From Treponema pectinovorum (GTDB taxonomy: Bacteria; Spirochaetota; Spirochaetia; Treponematales; Treponemataceae), in NCBI RefSeq assembly GCF_900497595.1, contig NZ_UFQO01000003.1, forward strand, positions 125,532 through 189,531: DNA of 64,000 nt. The letters run 5' to 3'. The notes under the pieces are model-generated. The model saw only the letters and a program-made list of their open reading frames with translations. It did not search any database and was not told the DNA's origin. Of the stretch, positions 44,426 through 53,575 are shown piece after piece; position 1 is the stretch's first letter, and every line of letters starts with the position of its first letter. The position numbers and the translations under genes were made by a program.

Positions 44426-45541
44426 ATGATTATTGTGAAATTAAAAAAAATTACTCTTTTACTTTTTTGCATTTATATTTTTAGTTCTTGTGCGATGAGT
44501 TCTTATGCAAAAGGTGATTCTAAAATAAATTATCGCAACGAAATGAGGAATTTTGTAAAAAAAATTTCTGCTTTTGCAAAAGGTAAAAATCCTTCATTTA
44601 ATATAATCCCCCAGAATGGAACAGAAATTGCGTGGGAAAAAGACTCGTTTGCAGAATGGGACAATCCTACAGAGAAAGAACTTGCCGCCTTCGATAGAAG
44701 TTATTTTGCTGCAATCGACGGAATTGGCAGGGAAGATATGTTTTATTCAGCGTCTGCACTCGATACAAAAAATAACGATGACACGATCTCTGAATATACC
44801 TCTTATTTCCTTAAAATTATAAAACCTTATCTAAAAGCTGGAGTCGCTGTTCTTGCTGCCGATTATGCAGGAACGCCGAAAGGAATTGCGGATTCGTACA
44901 CAAAAAATGATGCGGAAGGCTTTATAAGTTTTTCGGCTCCTGATAAAAATCTAACTTTGATTCCCGAAACCGATTCAAAATTCATTTCTCTTCGTCGATA
45001 CTATCCGAATAAAAGCAATAAAAATGATATTAAAAAACTCGGCGATGCAAAAAATTTTCTTTTTTTGTTGAATGCGGAAAATTATCTGGGCGATGATTCT
45101 ACAGGAAAAAATGTCATCACAGCCTTACAAAAAACTGATTATGATATTTTGATAATCGACCCTTTTATAGACGCAGAGAAAGGCATTATATATTCGTTTT
45201 CTCAAATAAATTTATTGAAGAAAAAATATTCTGGTGGAAAGAGGCTTGTTATTGCGTATTTGAGCATAGGAGAAGCCGAAGCGTACCGCGATTATTGGAA
45301 TACTTCCTGGGTTAAACCGAATGGAACTCTTACAAAAAAGGCTCCCTTTTGGCTTAGCGACTTGAATACGGATTGGGCAGGAGAAAAGCCTCAGCTTGAA
45401 GGAAATTACAAAGTAAAATATTGGAATTCTGATTGGCAGAAAATAGTTTTTAATTATCTTGATAAAATTGTAACGGCAGATTTTGATGGCGTTTATCTTG
45501 ATATAATCGATGCCTTTGAATATTTTGAAAATAAAAAATGA
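44426..45541 (+). CDS. GH114/TM1410-like glycoside hydrolase lipoprotein
   Basis: A 371-residue predicted lipoprotein: signal peptide to residue 21, lipobox FSSC with Cys22. The body matches the TM1410/endo-alpha-1,4-polygalactosaminidase family, seen in YDILIIDPFIDAEKG, LVIAYLSIGEAEAYRDYW and FDGVYLDIIDAFEYF. The conserved acidic residues after barrel strands (SIGEAE, YLDIIDAF) fit a retaining TIM-barrel glycosidase. The related domain in PelA cuts galactosamine-rich exopolysaccharide. The frame is open from 44345 but the signal peptide starts at 44426; a GTG three codons later is also possible. It follows the ABC-F gene with a 61-bp gap. Confidence 0.78.
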   Translation: MIIVKLKKITLLLFCIYIFSSCAMSSYAKGDSKINYRNEMRNFVKKISAFAKGKNPSFNIIPQNGTEIAWEKDSFAEWDNPTEKELAAFDRSYFAAIDGIGREDMFYSASALDTKNNDDTISEYTSYFLKIIKPYLKAGVAVLAADYAGTPKGIADSYTKNDAEGFISFSAPDKNLTLIPETDSKFISLRRYYPNKSNKNDIKKLGDAKNFLFLLNAENYLGDDSTGKNVITALQKTDYDILIIDPFIDAEKGIIYSFSQINLLKKKYSGGKRLVIAYLSIGEAEAYRDYWNTSWVKPNGTLTKKAPFWLSDLNTDWAGEKPQLEGNYKVKYWNSDWQKIVFNYLDKIVTADFDGVYLDIIDAFEYFENKK

Positions 45542-45575
45542 AGATAGAATCTTCTATATGTGGCAGAGTCACATT

Positions 45576-46110
45576 TCAAAGCCAAGTGCAATAAAAGACT
45601 GCATGAGATGACTTCAAACCTAAACATTTTCTAGTACGGTTGTTTAAAAGAAAAACTTCTGTTTTTAAATAGCCGTCTTCCAAATTTCTAAAGTCTATAC
45701 TCCGGGCAGAAAGAACTGTAAACAACCATTTATATTTTCGTTTGAGCCTCGCTGCCATGGACTGTGAATGTCTGCAAAATAAATAGAAGTTTGGAGCGTT
45801 GTCTCCAGTTCTATAAATTTTGAAGATTCAGAGCCGTTGTCAAAAACTCTTCTTTTTGGATGGATCCCCTTTTCATTAAATGCTTCTTTTATAGCATCAT
45901 GAACTTTCTGAGATAAAACTTTATCAATATTTTTGCCATCAGGAAATGGCTCTTTTTGTCAGAAAAAGTAACAATGCAACATTTTCCCGGAGTTGTTCCT
46001 TCATGAATCCGATTTTTTCTTACGCTTTTTTTCCTGTTTTTGCAGATATTTTTTTATAAGAATCTTTTGGATTAAATTTTTCTTCTCTGGCATCATTTGA
46101 TAAGTCGACT
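45576..46110 (-). pseudogene. Decayed IS30-family transposase
   Basis: Translated in shifting minus-strand frames, this stretch gives the IS30 transposase C-terminal half. Recognisable pieces are IDKVLSQKVHDAIKEAF, RRVFDNGSESSKF (the DNG-E catalytic block), IYFADIHSPWQRGSNENING, DFRNLEDGYLKTEVFLLNNR and TRKCLGLKS. In intact proteins these read YFADP-SPWQRG-NEN-NG and N-RPRK-LG. Frameshifts and stop codons interrupt it, and the N-terminal DNA-binding part is reduced to Lys-rich fragments near 46000-46100. No inverted-repeat ends were identified. The remaining bases of the 45542-46261 gap hold only the efp terminator. Confidence 0.85.
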
Positions 46111-46210
46111 TACAGAAGACCCATTTGATGGTTTTAGGAATAAAACTTTCTATATAGTTTTTTTATTTATTTTTACTGTTGCACTTGCAATGTACCGACT
46201 ACCCTTTAAA

Positions 46211-46248
46211 ATAATAAAAGCCTGCTTGTTATGGCAGGCCTTATTTTT
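46211..46248 (-). terminator. Terminator of efp
   Basis: On the minus strand GCCTGC pairs with GCAGGC around a 10-base loop (flanked by A/T pairs) and ends in a T-rich tract. It begins about 15 bases after the efp stop. Confidence 0.85.
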
Positions 46249-46261
46249 ATTCACACAGAAA

Positions 46262-46831
46262 TTAGTTCTTTGCACGTTCTACAAAAGAGCCGTCGCGGGT
46301 GTCAATGATTATGCGGTCGTCTGTGTTGCAGAAAAGTGGAACTTTTACTTCCATTCCAGTGTCGAGAGTTGCAGGTTTTGTTGATTTGCCTGAAGTGTCG
46401 CCTTTTACGCCTGGTTCGCAATAAGTGATTGTGCGTGTTACTTGAACAGGAAGAACAACTCCAACTGGTTTGTCGTTGTAGTATGTAACTTGAACATCAT
46501 AGTCGTCATCTGGGGAAATATAGCCAGCGTTGTCGCCCAAATATTCCTTGTCCAAAGTGATGTCGTCGTATGTTTCCTGATCCATAAAGTGATAGTCATT
46601 TCCGTCGATGTATGAAAGTTTTACAGTCTTTTTTACGAGTTCAACTTCTTCGAATTTTTCTCCAGCGTCAAGACCTAACTGCATTGTAGAGCCAGTAACA
46701 ACATTCTGAACACGGATATTTGTTACCATTCCCTGACGTCCACCTTTTTGTCCAAGAAGCTTCTGAACGATTAAAGGTGCGCCTTCGTACATAAAAGCAG
46801 TTCCTACACGGATTTCGTTTGTCATTAACAT
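46262..46831 (-). CDS. efp: Elongation factor P with arginine at the modification site
   Basis: EF-P enters the ribosomal E site and rescues stalling at proline runs. The protein has 189 residues with the three-domain EF-P layout; domain III ends RIIIDTRDGSFVERAKN. The tip loop of domain I reads QKGGRQGM, putting Arg at position 32 when counted from the Met at 46831. GAGG eight bases before supports that start; a second Met two codons on is too far from it. Pseudomonas EF-P also has Arg32, which EarP rhamnosylates, whereas E. coli has Lys34 for beta-lysine. EarP is the next gene upstream on the same strand (247-bp gap). It has its own promoter and terminator. Confidence 0.95.
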   Translation of the reverse strand: MLMTNEIRVGTAFMYEGAPLIVQKLLGQKGGRQGMVTNIRVQNVVTGSTMQLGLDAGEKFEEVELVKKTVKLSYIDGNDYHFMDQETYDDITLDKEYLGDNAGYISPDDDYDVQVTYYNDKPVGVVLPVQVTRTITYCEPGVKGDTSGKSTKPATLDTGMEVKVPLFCNTDDRIIIDTRDGSFVERAKN

Positions 46832-46867
46832 AATATGTTACCTCAAATTATTAGCATTTATCCGTCA

Positions 46868-46896
46868 ATGATACTGATTATCAAAGGATTTTTCAA
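46868..46896 (-). promoter_or_regulatory. Probable promoter of efp
   Basis: On the minus strand: TTGAAA (46896-46891), 17 bases, TATCAT (46873-46868). The start is 37 bases further on, leaving room for the GAGG ribosome-binding site. The gap to earP (46832-47078) shows no gene. Confidence 0.55.
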
Positions 46897-47078
46897 CTGC
46901 CTGATTTTATGCTGCATTTTTGCCAGCAGAACGCTGTGTTTTGTGGATGGGGAGTGTGTGGAAAACACTTGCGATTTTTTGTATGGAGAATTAAAAATAG
47001 TTGGCAATGAGCATTCTTAATGGGCAACGAGAAGAAAACAGTTTTAATTTTTGCTGTAATTGAATTTCAAAATAATTT

Positions 47079-48233
47079 TTAAAGGCCGATTTTTGACATG
47101 TAAGAAAGCAGATTTTCTGCCAAATTTCCATTTGTAAAAAGGCTTGCCGAAAATTCTTTAAAATCTTTGGTGAGATTTTTGTTGTATGCCGCTTCAAAAA
47201 GAAGTTGGAGAGCGTTCGCGGAAAGGCTTTTATTTGGAGTGTTGTAATCTTGCCAAACTTGTTTTAGAGCGATTCCTGCTGCTTCATCTTTTATAAATGG
47301 AAGAATTTTTTCGAGTAGAGAGTTGACTTTTACGAGTTGATAATTTTCTTCTTGAATATATGCATGCCATACAAAAGGTTTTGCACAAAGACTCGCTCTT
47401 GCAAGGCTTTCTTCTCCACGTACAAAGTTGAAGTCGCAAGTGCATAGAAGTTCGTCCCATTCTTCCTGTGGTAAAAAATCGAGTTCTTGGAGGATTATAT
47501 CTTTGCCAAATTTTTCCCAAGATTTTTTTACAAAGGGTTGGCTTTTTCCTGCGGCAGCAAAAACTTTTACACAAAAATCTTTTTCCTTTTCTCTGACTTT
47601 TTGTGCAAAGTTTTGAAGGGCAACAAAAACTTCATCAAATGAGCGCTCGTATGAAAAAATCGCAACTGTAAAAATTTTATCATCTTTTTTTTGCAACTCG
47701 CTTTTTTTTAGCGAATTCATAAAAGTTTTGTCGATTATGAGTCCTCCGGTCTTATTTGTAAAACCTGGCATAAAAAACATTTTTTTTACATTTGAACTCC
47801 TCGTGTAACTTTTTAAAAGATGGAATTCTTCTGCGTAAGCTTCTGCTGTAAGGTATTCTATGTTGAATATGTGAAAAGTTTTGTTTGCTGTTTTTGAAAA
47901 TAAGATTGATTCCAGCCACTCGGGCCTTCCACATTGGAAGCATTCTAAAATTGTCGGGAAAGGCGAGGGCTCATATCTAAAATTTTCTTCTTGAGTCCAG
48001 TCTAATATAGTCCAGACTGAATCATTAAAAATGCATCTTTGTGATTTTTTTTGTGTATCGATTGAAAAATGATTTTTTGTTAAGAGCGAAAAACTTTCTA
48101 AATCGGAACATACAATCGTAAGTTCAAGCGTTTTATCCTGTTCGCTCAACGCTTTTGCGAGGCGGAATACAACCCCAACATCGCCGTAATTATCTACAAC
48201 CTTGCATAGAATTAAAATTCTCTTGTTTTTCAT
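47079..48233 (-). CDS. earP: EF-P arginine rhamnosyltransferase
   Basis: EarP transfers rhamnose from dTDP-beta-L-rhamnose to Arg32 of EF-P, activating it. The 384-residue protein has the family N-terminus (LCKVVDNYGDVGVVFRLAKAL) with D14 and D18, which correspond to the essential Asp residues of studied EarP proteins. It also has FQCGRPEW, IFNIEYLTAEAY, FFMPGFTNKTGGLI and the donor-binding FNFVRGEESLARA. The matching Arg-type EF-P gene lies downstream. The start shares one base with the stop of the lipase gene (TAATG), so the gene belongs to the operon beginning at radC. No dTDP-rhamnose synthesis genes are in the window. Confidence 0.92.
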   Translation of the reverse strand: MKNKRILILCKVVDNYGDVGVVFRLAKALSEQDKTLELTIVCSDLESFSLLTKNHFSIDTQKKSQRCIFNDSVWTILDWTQEENFRYEPSPFPTILECFQCGRPEWLESILFSKTANKTFHIFNIEYLTAEAYAEEFHLLKSYTRSSNVKKMFFMPGFTNKTGGLIIDKTFMNSLKKSELQKKDDKIFTVAIFSYERSFDEVFVALQNFAQKVREKEKDFCVKVFAAAGKSQPFVKKSWEKFGKDIILQELDFLPQEEWDELLCTCDFNFVRGEESLARASLCAKPFVWHAYIQEENYQLVKVNSLLEKILPFIKDEAAGIALKQVWQDYNTPNKSLSANALQLLFEAAYNKNLTKDFKEFSASLFTNGNLAENLLSYMSKIGL

Positions 48234-50566
48234 TAAAATTTTATCCCAAACGAAAAATTAGGCACGAGTTTGACTTTTGGAGCTGTGCGAACTTCTTGAG
48301 TCATCTTTATTCGATATGAATCGTCAAATGCTAAATCGTTAAAATCTGTGATATGAAAATTCAAATTTAGAGCGCAGAAAAAGGAAATCCTGTGAACAGG
48401 CTTAAAAGATAAAGATATTCTTGTTGAAGGAACAATGTTTAATCTTTTTTCATCATCACCAATCTCGCTAGAAATTGCGTAAAAAATGTTTGAAAAACCT
48501 TCCACATCCATCAAAATTCTGTCGATAAGTGTAAATTGTTTTCCTATCCCTGGGCTCAGTTCTAGGGAGCGGCCTATTTTTACGGTGTTAAATCCAAACA
48601 AAAGACTTGCGTATAATTGCGACGAGCCAAAGTTTATTCCAGCGTTTACTGTTCCTGAAGTCACTGCGCTGAATTCTCCCATCACACGAATTTTTGAATC
48701 GTTTTTTAGATCTCCATCTTGCTTTATGATTTTGCAATTTTTGCCTTTCTCTTTTTTAAAAGAGATCCTCAATTCATTTTCGCTCATATTTGTTGTGATG
48801 GGATTTGAATTAAAGGTGTAAATTTTATTTATATTTGGATATAAAGTTTTTTCTTCGCTTTCGCCTATAAAAGAGCCTTCTGCGTTGTAGTGTTGAATTT
48901 TCACTTTTAGCGGAGTTGGAAGCAGGCTTTCTTTGCTGAATGCTATCGTAAAATTCTGATTTTTCGGGAGAGCGATTGCAACCCTATCTTGCAAAAAAGA
49001 ACTTGCGGCTGCCGGTTTACTTATCTTTGAAAAATCGACTTTACCATCCAAAATTGTTGCCAAGGTATTTTTGTCGTTATCGAAAACCGCATAATCGCCA
49101 GAGCCTCTTATTAAAATGAGGTCAAGTCCTTGAGTTGAATACGCTTCGCTTTCGTCCAAGGCAAAAATCCACGAAAGATAGGTTTCCATAGAATGCATAT
49201 CGACAAATGAGTTTATTAAAAACTGAGGTTCAAGGCCAAATTCGCGAAAAATCAAATTCGTCGCGAACTTCATTATAAAGCCTGTTTCGTAAAACGGCTT
49301 ATCATCTGTTTTTTCTGCATCGAGCGGAGCATTTTTGTTTTTGGCGTCGTCGCCCAACTCACCTGCCGCTTTTTTATTTTCTTTTAGTTGAACGGTGTTA
49401 TTTGCAATTTTAGATTTATCGGAGACTTCATCGTTTTTACCAGAATCTTTAGTTTTTTCTTGTTCTGGAAAAATTTTCCAAAAAGCTTTTTCTGCTCTTG
49501 GATGCAGCGCCCGTAAACCCATGTAATATGCAGACACATTTTGATTTAAAGTTGAAAAAATTTCATCAGCTTCTATAGGAAGAAAGGAGCCTGTTCTAAA
49601 CGGACTATAATTTCTTCCCATAAATTTATTCATATAGGAATTCATTTTTTTTAAAAGGTTGTCTTCATAATAGGAGCTGTCGCAGTTCCATGCGTTTACC
49701 AAAACTTTTACCTGCCCGTATTTTTTGTAATTCCAATTTTTTAAATTTGGAGGAGAGGTTGGCACTATGTCTTCTGCGTTTACTATGTTCCAGATGTAGT
49801 TGTATTTTGAATTTTTTACGTCATCGTTTGTTGTAACATTTGGAGACGCAAAAGTGTAGACATAGATATTTTTTGTGCTAAAAAATTCAGAATCGCAAAG
49901 TCCCGCTGCAAATAGGTTTGCTATTGCAGCCCCTCTGCTGTGCCCTGTTATAAAAAGAAAACAATCGTCCAATTCTATCTTGTTTTTTAGAATATACGTG
50001 ATAAAAGCATTTTCGAGCTGCTTTGTCGATTTTAAAAATCCTTCGTGAAATTCTGCTTCGGTTTTTGTCTTATCTGAAACATTTAAGTTTGAAATCCATT
50101 CGTTTGCAGAAAGTGGAGTGCCTCGTATCGTTATAAAAATTAAAGTTTTGTTTCCTTTTGAGCTTTCTATTCTTTTTGATGCAAAACTGAATGCACTTTG
50201 GTCGTTTGCCCAAATAGAATTTTTATAATTCAAATCGTAGTGTGTAAATATTTTTTCTTCGGGAAATCCTAAACGCCTATAACAGTCTAGCAAAATTTTT
50301 GAATCTTTTTTTTCTTTAAAATCTTCATAAGACGCACAGGAAAAAATTCCTGCAATCCTAGCCAGCCCATGATTATATACTGCCGAATCCACCTTTCCAA
50401 ACCATTTTTCATCCCATTCGGTCTCTATTAAAACATTCTCTTTTGCAACTGTAACCAAGCCTTTTACAGAAAAACTGATTTTCTTAGTTTGCGCCTGTGT
50501 AACAAAAATAAAAAAAATAAAAGATGAAAAAATGATTTTTAAGATTTTATTATTTAACTTAATCAT
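48233..50566 (-). CDS. Class 3 lipase with C-terminal beta-barrel-like region
   Basis: A 777-residue exported protein. Residues 1-26 form a signal peptide. A lipase class 3 domain spans about 60-330; the nucleophile S210 lies in FITGHSRGAAIANL, and FVNAWNCD-like and AEDIVPTSPP segments follow, with the catalytic Asp probably in NAEDIVP. A Lys/Asp/Asn-rich linker runs from about 370 to 420. The last 180 residues alternate polar and hydrophobic strands and end in NFSFGIKF; a terminal aromatic residue is typical of outer-membrane beta-barrels. It may be a self-translocating lipase like PlpD, though that family uses patatin. It lies 14 bp after htrA and overlaps earP by one base. Confidence 0.8.
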   Translation of the reverse strand: MIKLNNKILKIIFSSFIFFIFVTQAQTKKISFSVKGLVTVAKENVLIETEWDEKWFGKVDSAVYNHGLARIAGIFSCASYEDFKEKKDSKILLDCYRRLGFPEEKIFTHYDLNYKNSIWANDQSAFSFASKRIESSKGNKTLIFITIRGTPLSANEWISNLNVSDKTKTEAEFHEGFLKSTKQLENAFITYILKNKIELDDCFLFITGHSRGAAIANLFAAGLCDSEFFSTKNIYVYTFASPNVTTNDDVKNSKYNYIWNIVNAEDIVPTSPPNLKNWNYKKYGQVKVLVNAWNCDSSYYEDNLLKKMNSYMNKFMGRNYSPFRTGSFLPIEADEIFSTLNQNVSAYYMGLRALHPRAEKAFWKIFPEQEKTKDSGKNDEVSDKSKIANNTVQLKENKKAAGELGDDAKNKNAPLDAEKTDDKPFYETGFIMKFATNLIFREFGLEPQFLINSFVDMHSMETYLSWIFALDESEAYSTQGLDLILIRGSGDYAVFDNDKNTLATILDGKVDFSKISKPAAASSFLQDRVAIALPKNQNFTIAFSKESLLPTPLKVKIQHYNAEGSFIGESEEKTLYPNINKIYTFNSNPITTNMSENELRISFKKEKGKNCKIIKQDGDLKNDSKIRVMGEFSAVTSGTVNAGINFGSSQLYASLLFGFNTVKIGRSLELSPGIGKQFTLIDRILMDVEGFSNIFYAISSEIGDDEKRLNIVPSTRISLSFKPVHRISFFCALNLNFHITDFNDLAFDDSYRIKMTQEVRTAPKVKLVPNFSFGIKF

Positions 50567-50580
50567 GATTTTATGGTTTT

Positions 50581-51870
50581 TTAAAGGGAACGCTCCTCTG
50601 TTTTTAAAGAAGTGTCGTTTTCATCTAAGGTAACTGTTATTTTTTCGTACTTTTTATTTCTAAAAACGGTTACTGTTACATTTTCGTTTGGTCGTTTAGA
50701 TTCCAGCGCGCTCGTATAATCTGCATAAGTCCTTATTTGAATTCCGTCGATTGCAGTTATTATGTCGCCACCAAGGTAGATCGTTGTCGGATTAAAGCGG
50801 CTTCCGTATTGAACTGCCTGTGTTCCGCCTCTAAGCCCAGATTTTTCAGCATTGCTACCTTTTTTTACGCTGCTGATTAAAATTCCGTAATTGATTTGCA
50901 GACCTGCGTATTGAGCGATATTTTGAGTCATCTGAATTGGAGTAATTTCTATAGTTCCGCGGCGAACTCTGCCGTATTGCAAAAGGTCGCTCACAACTCT
51001 CCTTGCCGTGCTTACAGGAACTGCAAAGCCAATTCCCGCAGATGAGCCAGAGTTTGAAATTATCATCGTGTTTATGCCTATCATCTTTCCTTTTGAGTCT
51101 AAAAGTGGACCTCCAGAATTTCCAGGATTGATTGCGGCATCGGTTTGAATCATATTTCGGATTATTACATTTGCACTTTTTTGGATAGGTCTTCCAAGTC
51201 CAGATACAATTCCGGTTGTCATTGTGCGTTCAAGTGCAAAGGGGTTTCCAATCGCTATAACTTTTTGCCCAACTTTTAGAGTTTCAGAATCGCCAAAGTC
51301 TATCACTTTTAATTTTATATTTTCTGGAGGATCAAATTTAAGAACGGCGATGTCGCTTTCGGCATCCTGTCCTATGACTCTGCCATGATAACTCGTTCCG
51401 TCGGAAAGAGAGATGTTTATCTTATTTGCTCCGTCTATTACGTGGACATTTGTTACAACATAGCCACGCCTGTCGATAATTGAACCCGAGCCTGAACCTC
51501 CATCTTGGACAACAGGCTCCAAAAACCAGTTTATTCCCATCACTTGAGTTGTAATGTTCACTACGGCTTCGTTGCATTTTTCGTATACAAATATATTTTG
51601 TTCTTCATCTTGCGTATATAAAGAAGATGATGAAGACGCTTGTGCCGTTGCACTGACAACTTGTTTTTCTGTATCTGGTTTGTTTTCTGTTTGAGAAATA
51701 AAGTCTTGAGCGTTTTCAACTTTTAGATTTGAACTTTCAGTTTTTGTTGACTGTGATTTTTCTTTTTGAGAAAAGACATCTGTTTTTATCGCTAGTAATG
51801 CAATCAAAGCGCCAGAGACAAAAGCAATAAAAACGTTTTTTAGCATCTGCTGTTTTGAATATAACTTCAT
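50581..51870 (-). CDS. HtrA/DegP-type serine protease with one PDZ domain
   Basis: Envelope quality-control protease of 429 residues. A membrane anchor lies at about 11-28, followed by a Ser/Thr-rich linker. The catalytic triad is complete: H143 (VVTNVHVIDGA), D173 (AESDIAVLKF) and S252 (INPGNSGGPLL). One PDZ domain occupies about 310-415 (YLGGDIITAIDGIQIRTYADY). Such anchored, single-PDZ enzymes resemble DegS/HtrA and may sense or degrade misfolded outer-membrane proteins. It sits between two genes for exported proteins with beta-barrel-like ends, with gaps of 9 and 14 bp, which fits that role. Confidence 0.93.
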   Translation of the reverse strand: MKLYSKQQMLKNVFIAFVSGALIALLAIKTDVFSQKEKSQSTKTESSNLKVENAQDFISQTENKPDTEKQVVSATAQASSSSSLYTQDEEQNIFVYEKCNEAVVNITTQVMGINWFLEPVVQDGGSGSGSIIDRRGYVVTNVHVIDGANKINISLSDGTSYHGRVIGQDAESDIAVLKFDPPENIKLKVIDFGDSETLKVGQKVIAIGNPFALERTMTTGIVSGLGRPIQKSANVIIRNMIQTDAAINPGNSGGPLLDSKGKMIGINTMIISNSGSSAGIGFAVPVSTARRVVSDLLQYGRVRRGTIEITPIQMTQNIAQYAGLQINYGILISSVKKGSNAEKSGLRGGTQAVQYGSRFNPTTIYLGGDIITAIDGIQIRTYADYTSALESKRPNENVTVTVFRNKKYEKITVTLDENDTSLKTEERSL

Positions 51871-51879
51871 AAAATATCC

Positions 51880-53547
51880 TTACAGGAAAACTAAAATTCC
51901 TGTTTCTGCTTTAAAATATTTTTGTTCGTTGAAAATTATTGTATTCGCTTTAAAGATTATAAAAGATAGCGAATAAAAAGGGCGAATCTTAAAATCAATG
52001 CCAGTTTCAAACGCGCTAAGCAATTCTACTGAATTTGATTTTCGGCTGTCGTTTTCCAGTCCTGTTGTGCCAAAAGATGAGTGAATCGATGAATAAAGCG
52101 AAATTGCAAATTTTTCCTGCTTAAATTGAAGGGCAAAACTATTTTTTAAAATGCTATCATAGTTGTCGTTTTCTGTCGCATAAGTTGAAGTTCCGTATGT
52201 AAACTCAGAAGTAAATCCTGCATAGAATGAAGAAAAGTCGATTCCAAAAGCGAATCCGCCACCAGCTCCGCCTCCGTTGTCTGCCCCATACGGAAAAAAC
52301 GGCCTGTTCTGAATTCCTCCAAATCGTAAAAAAAATGCACTGTCAAAATTTAAGTTTTCGTATTTTTTTTCAAAGGCAAATTTTAAAGCCAGATTAAAAA
52401 ATGGTGAGTTTTTTTTGTAACCGGCAAGAGTTCCGCCCCTCGCAGAAAATTCAACAAAATCCAAAGCAGAGTATGCAAAGGATAAAGTTATTGGACTTGC
52501 ATAAAAAGTGTTGTCTTGGGAAGTTAAAATAATTCCGCCTTCAGCACCAAAGACTTTTGTGTCTTTTGGAATTCTAAACGCTTGTGGAACAGTTCCAATT
52601 CCTAATCCGCCAGCTGTGAATGAAGTGTAAGGAATTTTTATTGAAGAGTCCGCATAAAAATCTAAAGAATAAAAAGAATTTTCCCATTCCAATATCGCAG
52701 TATAAAGGCCGTCTTTTACCGCAAAATATTCGTTTGTCTTACCGTCCCAGGAAAGTTCCTGCTGCCAAGTTGAAAAATCATCTAATTGTTTTGAAATTAC
52801 AATGTTTTTTTCTTTATCTATGATTTTAAATAACGCTTTTCCTGGTGCAGAAACCGTAAAAGAAAATTTTATCGTCCCTATGTTTCTCGGAAGCGAAGGA
52901 TTAAAGGAATTTTTATTTGCCTTAAAATTTTTTATTGAAAAAGCGGCTCTCTCCAAATTGATGGAAATAACTTGGTATGTGTTCCTAAAAACAAAGATTT
53001 CTTGAATTTTTGCCTTGTATCCAAATTTTTTTGCTTCTACAAAATGTTTTCCTTCGTTTAAATAAAGTGTCGGATATTCAACTTTTTCGCCATCAACAGA
53101 TATTTCTGTTCCTTCCTGTTCTGTTTTAAAAGAGACCAAACCTTCGTATCGACGCAATTCTATATAAAATGTCTCTTCCTGTCCTTTTTTTACATTTATT
53201 CTGTAGCGCTTTGTTTGCCAACCTTCTTTTTCTATGCGCAAAGTGTAGATTCCTTCGGAAAGATTGTTTAAAACCAAAGTTGTTTTTCCTTCATATTGCC
53301 CATTAAGATATACGTTTGCAGACGGAGCATTGCATTTTATCGTGATTTTTGTTTTATTTTCGTTTATTGAAGCAAGATTTTCTGAAGATAAAATTTCAAT
53401 TTCATTTTGATATTCTTGTTTTTGGAATTCTTGTGAATTCTTTTCTTCAATAAAGACCTGATTCCCATCTACAAAATCCAAGGACATTGCTTGAAAAACT
53501 GAGATTGAAAGTGCTAAGAAAAATGCGGTAAATCGTTGTAATGACAT
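51880..53547 (-). CDS. PEGA-domain outer-membrane protein
   Basis: A 555-residue exported protein with signal peptide 1-22. Two PEGA repeats lie at about 65-135 (NVYLNGQYEGKTTLVLNNL) and 138-200 (ISVDGEKVEYPTLYLNEGK). A FlgD-Ig-like segment follows at about 205-295 (WDGKTNEYFAVKDGLYTA). From about 310 to the end alternating strands with many aromatic residues suggest an outer-membrane beta-barrel, ending ETGILVFL. PEGA domains are common on surfaces of treponemes but their binding partner is not established. It lies 28 bp after radC and 9 bp before htrA. Confidence 0.82.
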   Translation of the reverse strand: MSLQRFTAFFLALSISVFQAMSLDFVDGNQVFIEEKNSQEFQKQEYQNEIEILSSENLASINENKTKITIKCNAPSANVYLNGQYEGKTTLVLNNLSEGIYTLRIEKEGWQTKRYRINVKKGQEETFYIELRRYEGLVSFKTEQEGTEISVDGEKVEYPTLYLNEGKHFVEAKKFGYKAKIQEIFVFRNTYQVISINLERAAFSIKNFKANKNSFNPSLPRNIGTIKFSFTVSAPGKALFKIIDKEKNIVISKQLDDFSTWQQELSWDGKTNEYFAVKDGLYTAILEWENSFYSLDFYADSSIKIPYTSFTAGGLGIGTVPQAFRIPKDTKVFGAEGGIILTSQDNTFYASPITLSFAYSALDFVEFSARGGTLAGYKKNSPFFNLALKFAFEKKYENLNFDSAFFLRFGGIQNRPFFPYGADNGGGAGGGFAFGIDFSSFYAGFTSEFTYGTSTYATENDNYDSILKNSFALQFKQEKFAISLYSSIHSSFGTTGLENDSRKSNSVELLSAFETGIDFKIRPFYSLSFIIFKANTIIFNEQKYFKAETGILVFL

Positions 53548-53575
53548 AAATTAGTGATTGTCAAATACTATCCGA

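Noticed and set aside
46097-46384. 95-codon plus-strand frame over the end of efp
   Set aside because: It is hydrophobic by chance, crosses the efp terminator hairpin and is antisense to EF-P.
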